DNA of 44,380 nucleotides from Spirochaetes bacterium GWB1_60_80 (GCA_001829185.1 MIAR01000051.1:1-44380); one strand, 5' to 3'; positions 32,837 to 42,286 are shown, numbered from the stretch's first letter. The notes: a model not told the origin generated them from the sequence alone. A program made the numbers and translations.

Positions 32837-33351
32837 CACTGCCGGCGGTTCTGACCAAGGCGTCGCGCGAGCTGGTGGAATTCTGCCGCCGGCATTCGGT
32901 AACGCTGGCCGGAGCCGAGTCCTGCACCGGCGGCCTAGTGGCCGCGGCCATCACCGATATTTCCGGCGCTTCGGCCGTCTTCCAGGGCTGCGTAGTCAGT
33001 TATAGCGACAGCGCCAAACGCGACCTGTTGGGCGTTTCCGCCAGCCTTTTGTCCACTGCGGGGGCGGTATCGGAAGCCTGCGCCCGCGCCATGGCCGCTG
33101 GTGCCGCCCGAACCCTGGCGGCCGATTTGTGCTGGGCCATCACCGGCATCGCCGGCCCGGAAGGCGGCAGTCCGGACAAGCCGGTCGGGCTGGTCTGGTT
33201 CGCCTTCCGGTTCAAAGACCTTTGTTACAGCCGCCGGCAATTGTTTTCCGGCGACCGCTCCGCCATCCGCGAGCAGGCCGCCGGCTACGCGCTACGGGAA
33301 TTGCTGCGCCTCGGCCAAAGCAGCCTGACGCCGACGCCGGGTCAACAGTAG
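32833..33351 (+). CDS. pncC: CinA-type nicotinamide-nucleotide amidohydrolase
   Basis: The 172-residue protein is a stand-alone CinA C-terminal domain. It has LAGAESCTGGLVAAAITDIS, with the catalytic-region SCTGG, then FQGCVVSYSDSAKRDLLGV, AVSEACARAMAAGA and ITGIAGPEGGSPDKPVGLVW. It deamidates nicotinamide mononucleotide for NAD recycling, usually as a dimer in the cytoplasm. The start overlaps the bactofilin stop (ATGA). The N-terminal MoCF-like domain of full CinA is absent, as in E. coli PncC. Confidence 0.93.
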   Translation: MTLPAVLTKASRELVEFCRRHSVTLAGAESCTGGLVAAAITDISGASAVFQGCVVSYSDSAKRDLLGVSASLLSTAGAVSEACARAMAAGAARTLAADLCWAITGIAGPEGGSPDKPVGLVWFAFRFKDLCYSRRQLFSGDRSAIREQAAGYALRELLRLGQSSLTPTPGQQ

Positions 33352-33393
33352 CCAGGAGTCGGCCGGACTCCAAGGAAAAGCGCCGGCCAACGC

Positions 33394-33422
33394 TTGACAG
33401 ACGCGGACAATAGGAGTATCGT
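33394..33422 (+). promoter_or_regulatory. Probable promoter of rho
   Basis: TTGACA (33394-33399), 17 bp, then TATCGT (33417-33422). The 335-bp gap 33352-33687 is otherwise a leader of about 260 nt with no recognisable gene. A long leader fits the known autogenous control of rho by premature termination, but no specific element is visible. Confidence 0.45.
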
Positions 33423-33687
33423 CCATACATACATAAAAGAAAGTACTTGGCACGTCTTTTAATCCAGCAATTCTGGATGCAAATACAGTAGCATGGCAGA
33501 CTGTCGCGGGGATTCCCCGGATCGACGGTATTGCCTTGCGGTGGGATAAAGCGGGTTCACGCCCCTGCCCCCCGCAAGCGGTCGCCGGAAGCAACAATCA
33601 TACGACAACGGGCCTTTTTGGGTTGCAGCTGCCGGTTTTCTTCCGCCTTCCCGTACAATCACTTTCAACAACTAGATGGAGCATGCA

Positions 33688-35604
33688 ATGGCAGCACTAC
33701 GCAGGAGCCCTGCAAAAATCACCCTCAATAATGATGGCGATAACACCCAACAGGAACTGGCCCTGATTTCACCAGACAGCGAAATCGTCGCGCCGGAACC
33801 CAGCCCGGAGCCCAGCCCGGCCGTGGCCGGCGAACAGCCCGCCAACGACCTAGCGGCTAGCGAGGTCAGTAACGAAGCAAATAATGGCAATGGCAACGGG
33901 GATGGCGACGACGACTCCGAGGAGCGCAAGGCCCGGCTCGGCACCAGGAAACGCATTATCCGCCGCCAGCTGAACCGCAGCGAGGAAAGCGAGGGCGACC
34001 AGGCCGGTACGGACGAACAACCCGAAACCGTCGCCAGCCAGACTCCGGCCGCGCCGGCGCTGCCGCCGGTCTCGTCCTATGAGGCCGAGCAAAACGGCTC
34101 CGGCTACCCGCAGCGCAAAGACCAGCGCAATGGCTTCCGCAGCCGCCTGCCGGAAGATTCGCGCGGCCGCCAGCAGGACGAAATGCGCAACCGCCAGATG
34201 GACGACAACCGCAATGGCCAGAAACGCGGCCCGGGCAATGTTCCCGGCTTCATCCATAAACAGGAAAACATGCAGCGCCTGGACAGCCAGCTGCGCGAAG
34301 AAAGCAGTCGGCCGGACAACACCGATACCCGCGCCCGGCTGTCCATCAACGACCTGACCGGCATGGGCTTCAAGGAACTGCGCGACCTGGGCGCGGAAAC
34401 CGGCCTGAACCACGAGGAAATGATGCTGCTGCGCAAGCAGGAGCTGATCTTCCAGATCCTGAAAGCCCACACCGAGCGCGGCGGCATCATCTACGCCTAC
34501 GGTTCGCTGGAAATCCTGCCCGACGGCTACGGCTTCCTGCGCTCGCCCCAAAACAGTTACCTGCCCGGCACCGACGACATCTACATCAGCCCCAGCCAGA
34601 TTCGCCTGTTCAACCTTAAGACTGGCGACACGGTCTACGGCCAAATTCGCAGCCCCAAGGAAGGCGAGCGCTTCTTTGCCATGCTGCGCGTCGAGCAGGT
34701 CAACTTCGACGAGCCGTCGGTAGCCCAGAACCGCATCCCCTTCGAGAACCTGACGCCGCTCTATCCTGAAGTCCGCTTCAACCTGGAGACGGAAACCAAG
34801 GAAACCAGCACCCGCATCATCAACCTGTTCTGCCCCATCGGCAAAGGCCAGCGCGCCCTGATCGTCTCGCCGCCCAAGACCGGCAAGACCATCCTGATGC
34901 AGAAGATCGCCAACGCCATTACCACCAACCACCCCGAGACCTACCTGATCGTACTCTTGATCGACGAGCGTCCGGAAGAAGTGACCGATATGGAGCGCAC
35001 CGTCAAGGCCGAGGTCATCTCGTCCACCTTCGACGAGCAGGCCACGCGCCACGTTCAAGTGGCCGAGATGGTACTGGAGAAGGCCAAGCGCCTGGTGGAG
35101 CACGGCAAGGACGTAGTCATCCTCTTGGACTCCATTACCCGCCTGGCCCGCGCCTACAACCAGACCGTTCCCACCTCGGGCAAGATCCTGTCCGGCGGCG
35201 TCGACTCCAACGCCCTGCACAAGCCCAAGCGCTTCTTCGGCGCCGCCCGCAACATCGAACAAGGCGGCTCGCTGACCATCATCGCCACCGCCCTGGTGGA
35301 CACCGGCTCGCGCATGGACGAGGTCATCTTCGAGGAATTCAAGGGCACCGGCAACATGGAAATCAACCTGGACCGGCGCATGTCCGACCGTCGCCTCTTC
35401 CCGGCCATCAACATCAAGAAATCCGGCACCCGCAAGGAAGAGCTGCTCCTGACCGAGGAAGAACTGCAAAAAATCTGGGTGCTGCGCAAGGTCATCAGCC
35501 CGATGGACGATTTGGAGATCATGGAGCTGCTGATTGACAAAATGATGAAAAGCAGGAATAATGAAGCGTTTTTGAAGATGATGAACACGCCGGTGGGCGA
35601 TTGA
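33688..35604 (+). CDS. rho: Transcription termination factor Rho with N-terminal extension
   Basis: The 638-residue protein is much longer than E. coli Rho (419). Residues of about 1-215 are a low-complexity extension, acidic first and then Arg/Gln/Asn-rich ([20 protein letters not shown]). The usual domains follow: [20 protein letters not shown], the RNA-binding domain ([35 protein letters not shown]), Walker A PPKTGKT (about 395), [10 protein letters not shown], and [14 protein letters not shown], with the ring-closing C-terminus. It is a hexameric RNA translocase that ends transcription. The ATG at 33688 is preferred (GGAG 6 nt upstream) over one at 33676. rpmE follows. Confidence 0.96.
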   Translation: MAALRRSPAKITLNNDGDNTQQELALISPDSEIVAPEPSPEPSPAVAGEQPANDLAASEVSNEANNGNGNGDGDDDSEERKARLGTRKRIIRRQLNRSEESEGDQAGTDEQPETVASQTPAAPALPPVSSYEAEQNGSGYPQRKDQRNGFRSRLPEDSRGRQQDEMRNRQMDDNRNGQKRGPGNVPGFIHKQENMQRLDSQLREESSRPDNTDTRARLSINDLTGMGFKELRDLGAETGLNHEEMMLLRKQELIFQILKAHTERGGIIYAYGSLEILPDGYGFLRSPQNSYLPGTDDIYISPSQIRLFNLKTGDTVYGQIRSPKEGERFFAMLRVEQVNFDEPSVAQNRIPFENLTPLYPEVRFNLETETKETSTRIINLFCPIGKGQRALIVSPPKTGKTILMQKIANAITTNHPETYLIVLLIDERPEEVTDMERTVKAEVISSTFDEQATRHVQVAEMVLEKAKRLVEHGKDVVILLDSITRLARAYNQTVPTSGKILSGGVDSNALHKPKRFFGAARNIEQGGSLTIIATALVDTGSRMDEVIFEEFKGTGNMEINLDRRMSDRRLFPAINIKKSGTRKEELLLTEEELQKIWVLRKVISPMDDLEIMELLIDKMMKSRNNEAFLKMMNTPVGD

Positions 35605-35709
35605 CGCCGAGCTGCCATCAGCTACAAATATGGTCGGTACAGGCTAACCTGCACCGGCAACCGTCATCAGCCGGTTTTCTGGCATCGATGAGCACGCAAG
35701 GAGCTACGC

Positions 35710-35913
35710 ATGAAGAGTGGTATTCATCCCAAGTATGAAATGACGACCATCACCTGCGCCTGCGGCAATGTCATTGAGACCCGTTCGACGGTAAAGAACA
35801 TCCAGGTGGAAATTTGTTCCGCTTGCCACCCTTTCTTTACCGGCAAACAGAAACTCGTAGACACTGCCGGACGCGTTGATCGCTTCCGCAAGAAGTACGG
35901 CATCAAGGAGTAA
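35710..35913 (+). CDS. rpmE: 50S ribosomal protein L31, zinc-binding type
   Basis: The 67-residue protein begins [20 protein letters not shown] and has [13 protein letters not shown] and [10 protein letters not shown], typical L31. The cysteines CAC and CSAC form the zinc site of the C+ type. Cells that also have a zinc-free L31 release this one under zinc starvation; no such paralogue is in the window. The rho-rpmE order is common. A terminator follows. Confidence 0.97.
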   Translation: MKSGIHPKYEMTTITCACGNVIETRSTVKNIQVEICSACHPFFTGKQKLVDTAGRVDRFRKKYGIKE

Positions 35914-35934
35914 TCCTGCCCGGTACTTCCCGAT

Positions 35935-35970
35935 AAGGCCGTTTTCCCCTGGGAGAACGGCTTTTATTAT
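35935..35970 (+). terminator. Intrinsic terminator after rpmE
   Basis: CCGTTTTCCC pairs with GGGAGAACGG (one wobble) with AAG/CTT outside it and TTTTATTATT after. Confidence 0.8.
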
Positions 35971-35996
35971 TACCAATCGCGTAGGAGCCCCAAACC

Positions 35997-37034
35997 GTGC
36001 CAGCCAGCAACCTGCCCATCCTGAAAGCCAACAGCCAGCGTTTCTTTCGTAAAGCCAGCCTGGCCGGACTGCTACTGGTTACGGCCGCCCTGCTGTTGGC
36101 CTACACCCTACCTACCCCGGCGGCCGCCCCGCCAGCCGCAGCCAACCAGACCGCCAACCAAGTACCCGGTCCAGCTCTCGCCACCGCCGCTTCCAGCCAA
36201 GCCCTGGCCGACCTGGCCGCAGCCCTGCGCCTCGATGGCCTAGCCAGCCTGGCGGACCACGACCTGCAAGCCGGGGCCAAGGCTTTCGCCTTGGCGGTCA
36301 ATGAGCGCGGCGGCGACAGCGCGGCTGCCCTGCGCTTGATCCTGCCGTCCAATAATTGGTTCCAGGCCAGGATGATTACCCCGGCCGATGAGGAACCCCT
36401 GCGCTGGGACGCCCTGAATTCGCGGCGGTACGGCCGCGCCTACCGCATTCTCCAGGCCCAGGTGCCCAGCAGCCGGCTACAAGCCGGAGCGCTGCAACGC
36501 CTGCTAAATGCCGTCTGGCAGGACCTGGCGGCGGTCGCCGCCTTGGCAGCCGGCCCGGCGCCAGTCATGGCCAGGGCGGATCAATGGCTGCCCCTGGAAC
36601 GCTTGCTCAACAACTCCCACCGCTATGCGCTGGACATCTTCTTTACGCGGGTGGAACGCACCGGCGCGGCCGAATCCGGCCCAGACATCCACAGCCTGAC
36701 GCGTGGCATCGTCGTGGCCTGCGCGGCCGACTGGGAGGGGGGGGCCAGCATGGCCAGCTACTTAACCGGGGGTCTGTCCCCCAAGGCCGGCAACGGCGTT
36801 ATCGTCTACACGCCGGATACCGGCCGCTACCATGCCTACTTTCATATGAGCACCATCGCGGTGGAGCGCGGCCAACTGGTGGCCGCCGGGCAGAGGCTGG
36901 GGCGCGGCGGCAATACCGGCATCAATGCCCGCAGCCGCGGCCACGGCGAACACCTCCATATCGAGATCCATGAGGCCGACGGCCGAACATGGACCAACCG
37001 CGAGCTTTGGAAACTCCTGACAAATCTGCGCTGA
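35997..37034 (+). CDS. M23-family peptidase, exported
   Basis: The 345-residue product has an N-terminal signal anchor (LAGLLLVTAALLLAYTLPTP) and an Ala-rich segment, then a C-terminal LytM/M23 domain. The zinc ligands of this family can be traced as NSHRYALDIFF (H-x4-D), and HLHIEIH near the end, within GHGEHLHIEIHE. YFHMSTIAVERGQLVAAGQR lies between. It most likely cleaves peptidoglycan cross-links in the periplasm. The middle (about residues 60-190) has no motif I recognise. Start is the GTG at 35997 with GGAG 10 nt upstream. The long domain-free middle and proline-rich neck resemble cell-shape endopeptidases, but that is inference. Confidence 0.82.
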   Translation: MPASNLPILKANSQRFFRKASLAGLLLVTAALLLAYTLPTPAAAPPAAANQTANQVPGPALATAASSQALADLAAALRLDGLASLADHDLQAGAKAFALAVNERGGDSAAALRLILPSNNWFQARMITPADEEPLRWDALNSRRYGRAYRILQAQVPSSRLQAGALQRLLNAVWQDLAAVAALAAGPAPVMARADQWLPLERLLNNSHRYALDIFFTRVERTGAAESGPDIHSLTRGIVVACAADWEGGASMASYLTGGLSPKAGNGVIVYTPDTGRYHAYFHMSTIAVERGQLVAAGQRLGRGGNTGINARSRGHGEHLHIEIHEADGRTWTNRELWKLLTNLR

Positions 37035-37037
37035 TAT

Positions 37038-37066
37038 CTGTTTTTTTGGAGAAACGGCAGTATACT
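37038..37066 (+). promoter_or_regulatory. Promoter of the barrel gene at 37156
   Basis: CTGTTTTTTT (37038) then GCAG-TATACT (-10 at 37061-37066). The same layout precedes the barrel protein gene at 17380. The ribosome binding site AGGAGG is 6 nt before the ATG at 37156. Confidence 0.55.
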
Positions 37067-37155
37067 ATCAGAGAAGGCCGACAACAGCCGGCTGACTTCA
37101 ATAGCGCATGCAATGCGACAACCCGACCGAGAGGCGGGCCATACAGGAGGTTTCC

Positions 37156-38193
37156 ATGAAACGTTTTATCGCCATTCTGATGATTTGCTTGATTGGCAGT
37201 GTAGCCTTCGCCCAGGATCTGGTGGCTTTGCAGGAAGGCGTCGTGGCCTTCGCCGATGACCTGGCCATCGTCATGGCGGCCAGCTCCAGCATCGGCAACC
37301 AGTGGTCCGATGGCTTTATCGGCCAGTTCCTGCACCTCGGCGCCGGCCTCTCCCTCGGCGCCATTGGCCTGCAGAGCGCCGTGCTCGCGGAATTGATCGC
37401 CACCACCGGTCTGACTATTCCCGGCGAGTTACAGACCTACGTCGACCAATACGGCCTACCCTTCCCGGCCGCGGCGCTCAGCGCCAAGCTGGGCGGATTC
37501 CTCCTGCCCTTCGACATGGGCGTCAAGGCCATGATCATGCCCGAAGAGGTCGCCGGCATCCTGAGCGAACAGGGAATCGCCATGAATTACTACCTCTTAG
37601 GCGCCAATGTCCGCTACGCCGTTATCCAGGAAGCCGGCATCATCCCGGAAATCGTGCTGGGCCTGGCTTACAACCGCCTGGCCGGCAACATCGGCATGAC
37701 CATGGCTAGCGGCAGCATGGATTACAGCTTCGATATCCCGTCCCCTCATCCCGACGCCGGCACCCACACCATCAGCGTCACCAACCCGACCATGGCCTTT
37801 AATTTTACCACCGACAACTACGAATTGTCGGCCCAGATTTCCAAGAAGATCCTCTTCCTGCGTCCCTATCTCGGCGGCTCGGCCAGCATCGGCCGCTCCG
37901 CCGTCACCGGTGGCCTGGACGCCGACATGCTCTATGACGACAACCCGATTACCGCCGAACAGTACGCTGAAATCGTGGCCGCCATGGAAGCCGGCGGTCT
38001 GGAGGCCCCCATCATCAATGCCGAAGGCTTCGCCTTCGAGAGCATCGTGGACAGCAGTTTCGCCGATCCGCAGCTGCGCGTCTACGGCGGCCTGTCCGTC
38101 GAGCTCTTGATTATCGTGCTTGACGCCTCGGTCATGTGGCTGCCAGTCAGCAACAACTTCGGCTTCACGGTCATGGCCCGCGTCCAGTTCTGA
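37156..38193 (+). CDS. Outer-membrane barrel-like protein
   Basis: The 345-residue product has a signal peptide (MKRFIAILMICLIGSVAFAQ). Its body is of Gly/Ala-rich alternating strands (LHLGAGLSLGAIGLQSAVLA, LGANVRYAVIQEAG, LFLRPYLGGSASIGRSAVTG), and its terminus reads FTVMARVQF, with the final phenylalanine usual for outer-membrane barrels. No sequence family is recognisable. It resembles the proteins at 17380 and 18771 in style, not clearly in sequence. The ATG at 37156 follows AGGAGG by 6 nt and starts the signal peptide. A long bidirectional terminator and a full repeat copy follow. Confidence 0.75.
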   Translation: MKRFIAILMICLIGSVAFAQDLVALQEGVVAFADDLAIVMAASSSIGNQWSDGFIGQFLHLGAGLSLGAIGLQSAVLAELIATTGLTIPGELQTYVDQYGLPFPAAALSAKLGGFLLPFDMGVKAMIMPEEVAGILSEQGIAMNYYLLGANVRYAVIQEAGIIPEIVLGLAYNRLAGNIGMTMASGSMDYSFDIPSPHPDAGTHTISVTNPTMAFNFTTDNYELSAQISKKILFLRPYLGGSASIGRSAVTGGLDADMLYDDNPITAEQYAEIVAAMEAGGLEAPIINAEGFAFESIVDSSFADPQLRVYGGLSVELLIIVLDASVMWLPVSNNFGFTVMARVQF

Positions 38194-38239
38194 TTAAGCC
38201 GGCGGCAGCCAACCGTGATAGTCGCCGCCAATCGCGCCA

Positions 38240-38276
38240 CTAAGAAAAGCCGGGCTTGTCGCCCGGCTTTTCTTAG
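38240..38276. terminator. Bidirectional intrinsic terminator, 16-bp stem
   Basis: CTAAGAAAAGCCGGGC (38240-38255) pairs perfectly with the segment at 38261-38276. Short A and T tracts within the stem can serve both strands. A full-length structured repeat begins 4 bp later. Confidence 0.85.
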
Positions 38277-38279
38277 CAA

Positions 38280-38409
38280 GGTGTTGAAAAACGCGAATGC
38301 GGCTTTTCAACACTTCAAAAGCTGGTACAATTACGCAGCATAGCGCAAGCTATGCGAGGAATTGTTAAGGTTGTTGAGAAAGCAACCGGCTTTTTCAACA
38401 ACCTGTTAG
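38280..38409 (+). repeat. Structured repeat family, copy 5 (full length)
   Basis: The full three-hairpin form: H1 (GTGTTGAAAA...TTTTCAACAC), linker, H2 (GCATAGC-GCAA-GCTATGC) inside a CAATT/AATTG basal stem, and H3 (GGTTGTTGAGAAAGC...GGCTTTTTCAACAACC). It ends in CCTGTTAG. It lies between a barrel gene and lon, convergent to both. Confidence 0.92.
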
Positions 38410-38437
38410 TGGTCAGCAATTTTCCAGATAAAGCCGC

Positions 38438-40798
38438 TCACACGCCCAAGGCGATGGCCAGGACCTCTTCCATGCGGTCCACCGGATGAAAGCTGATACC
38501 CTTGCGGACATGCTCGGGAATATCCTCCAGATCCTTTTCGTTGGTCCGCGGGATGATGATATCCTTGATCTTGTTGCGTCGGGCGGCCACCGTTTTCTCG
38601 CGCAGACCACCGATGGGCAGCACCTGGCCGGTCAACGATAGCTCGCCGGTCATGGCCAGCCGTGCCTTGACAGTCTTACCTAGCACCAGAGACACCAAGG
38701 CCGTGGCCATGGTCACGCCGGCGCTGGGACCGTCCTTGGGAGTGGCGCCCTCCGGAATGTGCAAGTGAATCTGGCGCTCTTCAAAGTAGCTGGCGGCGAT
38801 ACCGAACTTCTCGGCCACGTAATGGCGCACCCAGGTATAGGCGATGCCGGTCGATTCCTGCATCACCGACCCCATTTGGCCGGAAATTTTGAAGCCTTCC
38901 TTGCCGGGATTGGCCACCGCCTCGATAATCAGGGTATCGCCGCCCATGCTGGTCCAGGCCAAGCCGACGGCCATACCGGGCATGGAGGCCAGCTTGACTT
39001 CGTCGGCATCAAAGCGCGGCTGACCCAGGTACTTTTCCAAGGATGGTTTGTCGATGGTGAAGCGCTCGGGGGCCTTGCCCTGCTCGACCTCGGCCAGCAC
39101 CAATTGGGTGGCCAATTTGCGGTGGATACGGTCCAGCAGCTTCTCGAAATTGCGTACGCCGGCCTCGCGGGCATAGCCCTCGGCGATGGCGGACAAAGCA
39201 TCGCGGGTGTACTTCACCTGACTCTTGCGCAAGCCGGTGGCGGCCAGGCTTTTCGGGATAAGGTAAGTCTTGGCGATTTCCAGCTTTTCGCTGTCGATAT
39301 AGCCCGGAATATGGATGATTTCCATACGGTCGCGCAACGGTCCGGGAATGGTATCGAGCGTGTTGGCGGTAACGATGAAAAAGACATTGGACACGTCAAA
39401 GGGCAGATCCAGGTAATGGTCGCGGAAGGCGTGGTTCTGTTCAGGATCCAGCACCTCGAGCATGGCGCTGGACGGGTCGCCCTGAAAGCTGGAACCCATC
39501 TTGTCGATCTCGTCGATCATGAAGACCGGCGCCCGCGTCTTGGAAATCTTGAGTCCCTGGAGGATTTTGCCCGGCAAGGCGCCGACGTAGGTGCGGCGAT
39601 GTCCCTTAATCTCGGCCTCGTCGCGCATGCCACCGACCGAGAAGCGGAAAAACTCCTTACCGAGGGCCCGCGCCACCGACCGGCCGACGCTGGTCTTGCC
39701 GACGCCCGGCGGGCCGACCAGGCAGAGGATTGAGCCCTTGGTATCTTTCTTGAGCTTGCGCACCGCCAGGTACTCGATAATGCGATCCTTGACCTCCTTG
39801 AGGCCGTAGTGGTCGGTTTCCAGAATCTGGCGCGCCTGCTTCATATCAAAGTCGTTGTTGACCGGAGCCTGCCAGGGCAGGGCGCAGACCAGCTCCAGCC
39901 AATTGCGGGTAACGATGAACTCGCTGGAATTAGGGTCCATCAGGGAGAATTTCTCCAATTCCTGCTCGACCAACTCCTTGATCTCGCCAGAAAATTTGAA
40001 AGCGTCGATTTTCTCGCGGAAGCGCTGAAAATCGGAGGTTTTAGCGTCACTGGGCAGGCCCAATTCCTGCTTGATGGCCTTGAGCTCTTCTTTGAGAAAG
40101 TAATCGCGTTGGCTCTTGTCGATCTTCTCGTTGATTTCCTGCTGCACCCGCTTCTGAATGCGCAGCAATTCCTGCTCGCGCTTGATGGACAACAGGACGC
40201 GTTCCATCCGATTGCGGATGTCGGTCAGCTCCAGGATCTTCTGTTGCTCGTGTTTCTCGATATTGAGGATACTGGCGATAAAATCGGCTATCTTGCCGGG
40301 GTGGTCGATGTTGATCATGTTGAGGCGCATTTCTTCGGAAAACAGCGGGTTGTTTTCCGACACTTGCTTCATCTCCGACAAGAGCGCCCGGGTGAGGGCC
40401 TTGACCTCGTCGGTACTCTCGTTGGTATCGTCCAGATACTCGACGGCGGCGACGATGGGCAGCTCCTTGGACAGGATCTTCTTGATCTTGAAGCGCTTCA
40501 GGGTGGAGATGAAGATGTTAAGCGACCCGTCAGGCAGGTTGATACGTTTGACGATCTTGGCCACCGTACCGACGTGGTGCAGATCGACGGCCGTCGGTTT
40601 ATCGACCTCGTCGCGCACCAGTACCAGGCCGATCATGCCGTCGGACTGAACAGCCTCGCTGGCCGTATTGATGTCCGCGGCGCTCGTTAGCATGATGGGC
40701 GTGAAGATACCCGGAAAAATCGGCTTGCCATTGAGGGGAATGATCGGCAACTTATTAGGCAACATCATCTCGATAGGGATGAGTTCAGTCTCTGACAT
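38438..40798 (-). CDS. lon: ATP-dependent protease Lon
   Basis: The 786-residue protein has the N-terminal LON substrate domain (LPIIPLNGKPIFPGIFTPIM), a coiled-coil middle, and the AAA+ module with Walker A GPPGVGKTS (about 361), then FRFSVGGMRDEAEIKGHRRT and MIDEIDKM. The protease domain has the catalytic Ser in PKDGPSAGVTM (about 688) and Lys in IGGLREKTVAARR (about 731). It degrades damaged and regulatory proteins in the cytoplasm as a hexamer. The start has GAGGAC upstream. A TTGATC-16-TATATT promoter lies about 130 bp upstream; no CIRCE-type operator is present. Confidence 0.97.
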   Translation of the reverse strand: MSETELIPIEMMLPNKLPIIPLNGKPIFPGIFTPIMLTSAADINTASEAVQSDGMIGLVLVRDEVDKPTAVDLHHVGTVAKIVKRINLPDGSLNIFISTLKRFKIKKILSKELPIVAAVEYLDDTNESTDEVKALTRALLSEMKQVSENNPLFSEEMRLNMINIDHPGKIADFIASILNIEKHEQQKILELTDIRNRMERVLLSIKREQELLRIQKRVQQEINEKIDKSQRDYFLKEELKAIKQELGLPSDAKTSDFQRFREKIDAFKFSGEIKELVEQELEKFSLMDPNSSEFIVTRNWLELVCALPWQAPVNNDFDMKQARQILETDHYGLKEVKDRIIEYLAVRKLKKDTKGSILCLVGPPGVGKTSVGRSVARALGKEFFRFSVGGMRDEAEIKGHRRTYVGALPGKILQGLKISKTRAPVFMIDEIDKMGSSFQGDPSSAMLEVLDPEQNHAFRDHYLDLPFDVSNVFFIVTANTLDTIPGPLRDRMEIIHIPGYIDSEKLEIAKTYLIPKSLAATGLRKSQVKYTRDALSAIAEGYAREAGVRNFEKLLDRIHRKLATQLVLAEVEQGKAPERFTIDKPSLEKYLGQPRFDADEVKLASMPGMAVGLAWTSMGGDTLIIEAVANPGKEGFKISGQMGSVMQESTGIAYTWVRHYVAEKFGIAASYFEERQIHLHIPEGATPKDGPSAGVTMATALVSLVLGKTVKARLAMTGELSLTGQVLPIGGLREKTVAARRNKIKDIIIPRTNEKDLEDIPEHVRKGISFHPVDRMEEVLAIALGV

Positions 40799-40924
40799 GG
40801 CTTGTCCTCTTCTGTTGTGATGGCGACGCTGCTGACTCTGCAGCTTGAACCGGCTACTCGGTGGTCATGGCCAGTAGCACCGCCCGATTATCCAACCCTG
40901 ATGAATATCACTGTTTATCAGTAA

Positions 40925-40952
40925 AATATAGAGTCTTTGGCGCTAAGATCAA
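40925..40952 (-). promoter_or_regulatory. Probable promoter of lon
   Basis: On the minus strand TTGATC (40952-40947), 16 bp, TATATT (40930-40925), about 130 bp before the start codon. The 40799-41044 gap contains nothing else I recognise. Confidence 0.5.
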
Positions 40953-41044
40953 GCCTTTTGATCAACTTTTTTGTAGTTTCAAACAGAAGGGAAGCGGCTT
41001 TGCCAGTTTTCGGTTGTATACCGGGATGGAGACCCATAGCGAAG

Positions 41045-42007
41045 CTACAAGAGCAGGCCAGGTAGAGTGTGCAACAAGGCTGGATCGATACGCATCCCGG
41101 GCACCTGGATGGCATGCTCCGCTACCCGGTTGGCGAAACGCATCGCCCGGGCCAGGGGGTAAGTTTCCAGGATGGCATGCAAGAACCCGGCCGCGAACGC
41201 ATCGCCGGCGCCGGTGGCGTCGAGCGGCTTGATGGCCCGCACCGGGCTCTCGATTACCTCACCGCCGCGCAGACAGACGGCGCCCGCCTGCCCGCGCTTG
41301 ACGATGATGCTGGCCCGCATACTGGCGGCGAAGGCCGGCAACGTGGTATCGACCGGACCGCCGGCCAGAGCCTGGAATTCGTCTTCATTCATGAAAACCC
41401 AGGTGCAATAATCCCGGATGAGGGCCGCGAACAAGTCGCGGTTCTGTTCGGTAACCCGTCGCCCGCCAACGTCAAAGGAAATGCGCAGGCCGCGGCCGTG
41501 GGCGGTTTGAATCAAAGCCAGCAGGGTATCCGGCCGGGCGGCCAGAAAGCCGTCGACATGAAGGACGCTGGCGCCCTCAAAGAAAGCGGCCGGCAGCCGG
41601 TTTACCTGGAGACCGGAAGCGATGCCGGGACAGACTACGATAGTGCGCTGGCCCTGCTCGTCGATCAAAGCGCAAAAGACTCCGGTTAGCCCAGCCTGCC
41701 GCTGCAGAAAAGCGGTAACGCCGGCCGCGCTCAAGTTAGCCTGGTAAAAGTCGGCCGCCGCGTCATCACCAATACTGCCGGCAAAAACGCTGACCTGGCC
41801 CAGCGCACTGAGCACCCGCGCCGTATTGGCCGCCCCGCCGCCCGCCGTCCGGAAAGCATCCGCCAGGTCAGGCAAAAGCGCCATCAAGCTGGCGTGGTCG
41901 ACATGGTTGGTGGAACCCGGCGCAAAACCGCAGCGTTGGACATACTCCGCCCGGACAAAAGCATTGATATCCAGTAAAGCGTTGCCGGCGCATGCGATTT
42001 TTGCCAC
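41045..42007 (-). CDS. PfkB-family carbohydrate/nucleoside kinase
   Basis: The 320-residue protein has the PfkB (ribokinase) motifs: the glycine-rich N-terminal signature GGGAANTARVLSALG and the C-terminal signature PLDATGAGDAFAAGFLHAI, with the catalytic Asp in GAGD. The segment FAGSIGDDAAADFYQANLSA and the spacing match adenosine-kinase-like and sugar-kinase members; the substrate cannot be decided. The first codon is GTG at 42007, with AGGAGAC 10 nt upstream. Promoter candidates lie in the 12-bp tandem repeats at 42059-42094. Confidence 0.88.
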   Translation of the reverse strand: MAKIACAGNALLDINAFVRAEYVQRCGFAPGSTNHVDHASLMALLPDLADAFRTAGGGAANTARVLSALGQVSVFAGSIGDDAAADFYQANLSAAGVTAFLQRQAGLTGVFCALIDEQGQRTIVVCPGIASGLQVNRLPAAFFEGASVLHVDGFLAARPDTLLALIQTAHGRGLRISFDVGGRRVTEQNRDLFAALIRDYCTWVFMNEDEFQALAGGPVDTTLPAFAASMRASIIVKRGQAGAVCLRGGEVIESPVRAIKPLDATGAGDAFAAGFLHAILETYPLARAMRFANRVAEHAIQVPGMRIDPALLHTLPGLLL

Positions 42008-42058
42008 TCTGATCCGTCTCCTGTGTACCGTAATACTTCATATATCGGTAAAAATTGG

Positions 42059-42094
42059 CAGCGACAATAGCAGCGACAATAGCAGCGACAATAG
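42059..42094. repeat. Three perfect 12-bp tandem repeats
   Basis: CAGCGACAATAG occurs three times without change. On the minus strand each contains TTGTCG. The copy nearest the PfkB kinase gene is 17 bp from TATATG (42044-42039), so the repeat supplies possible -35 boxes. Confidence 0.85.
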
Positions 42095-42169
42095 CCACGA
42101 CGACACCACGCTCCGGCCAACGCCACATTATTGACCAACCCACCCCCTCCATGCTACTTTTCAACCCTC

Positions 42170-42243
42170 GGGCGCTTAGCTCAGTTGGTTAGAGCGCCTG
42201 GTTTACACCCAGGATGTCGGGGGTTCGAGTCCCTCAGCGCCCA
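42170..42243 (+). tRNA. tRNA-Val (anticodon UAC)
   Basis: The acceptor arms GGGCGCT and AGCGCCC pair. The anticodon stem CCTGG/CCAGG encloses loop TTTACAC, giving anticodon TAC. The T arm has GTTCGAGT. CCA is not encoded. An intrinsic terminator follows directly. Confidence 0.95.
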
Positions 42244-42244
42244 T

Positions 42245-42283
42245 AAAAACCCGAATGGCCTCTGGCCGTTCGGGTTTTTATTA
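42245..42283 (+). terminator. Intrinsic terminator after tRNA-Val
   Basis: AAAAACCCGAATGGCC pairs with GGCCGTTCGGGTTTTT (one G-T pair) around TCT, followed by ATTATT. Confidence 0.9.
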
Positions 42284-42286
42284 TTA

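Noticed and set aside
33850-35469. A 539-codon open frame on the minus strand opposite rho
   Set aside because: It is antisense to a well-supported rho gene, has the composition expected of a GC-rich antisense frame, and shows no recognisable motif.
40799-41044. A CIRCE (HrcA) operator in front of lon
   Set aside because: No TTAGCACTC-N9-GAGTGCTAA-like inverted repeat is present; only a sigma-70-like promoter is visible.
42059-42094. CRISPR-like array
   Set aside because: The 12-bp units are contiguous, with no spacers and no cas genes nearby; this is a plain tandem repeat.
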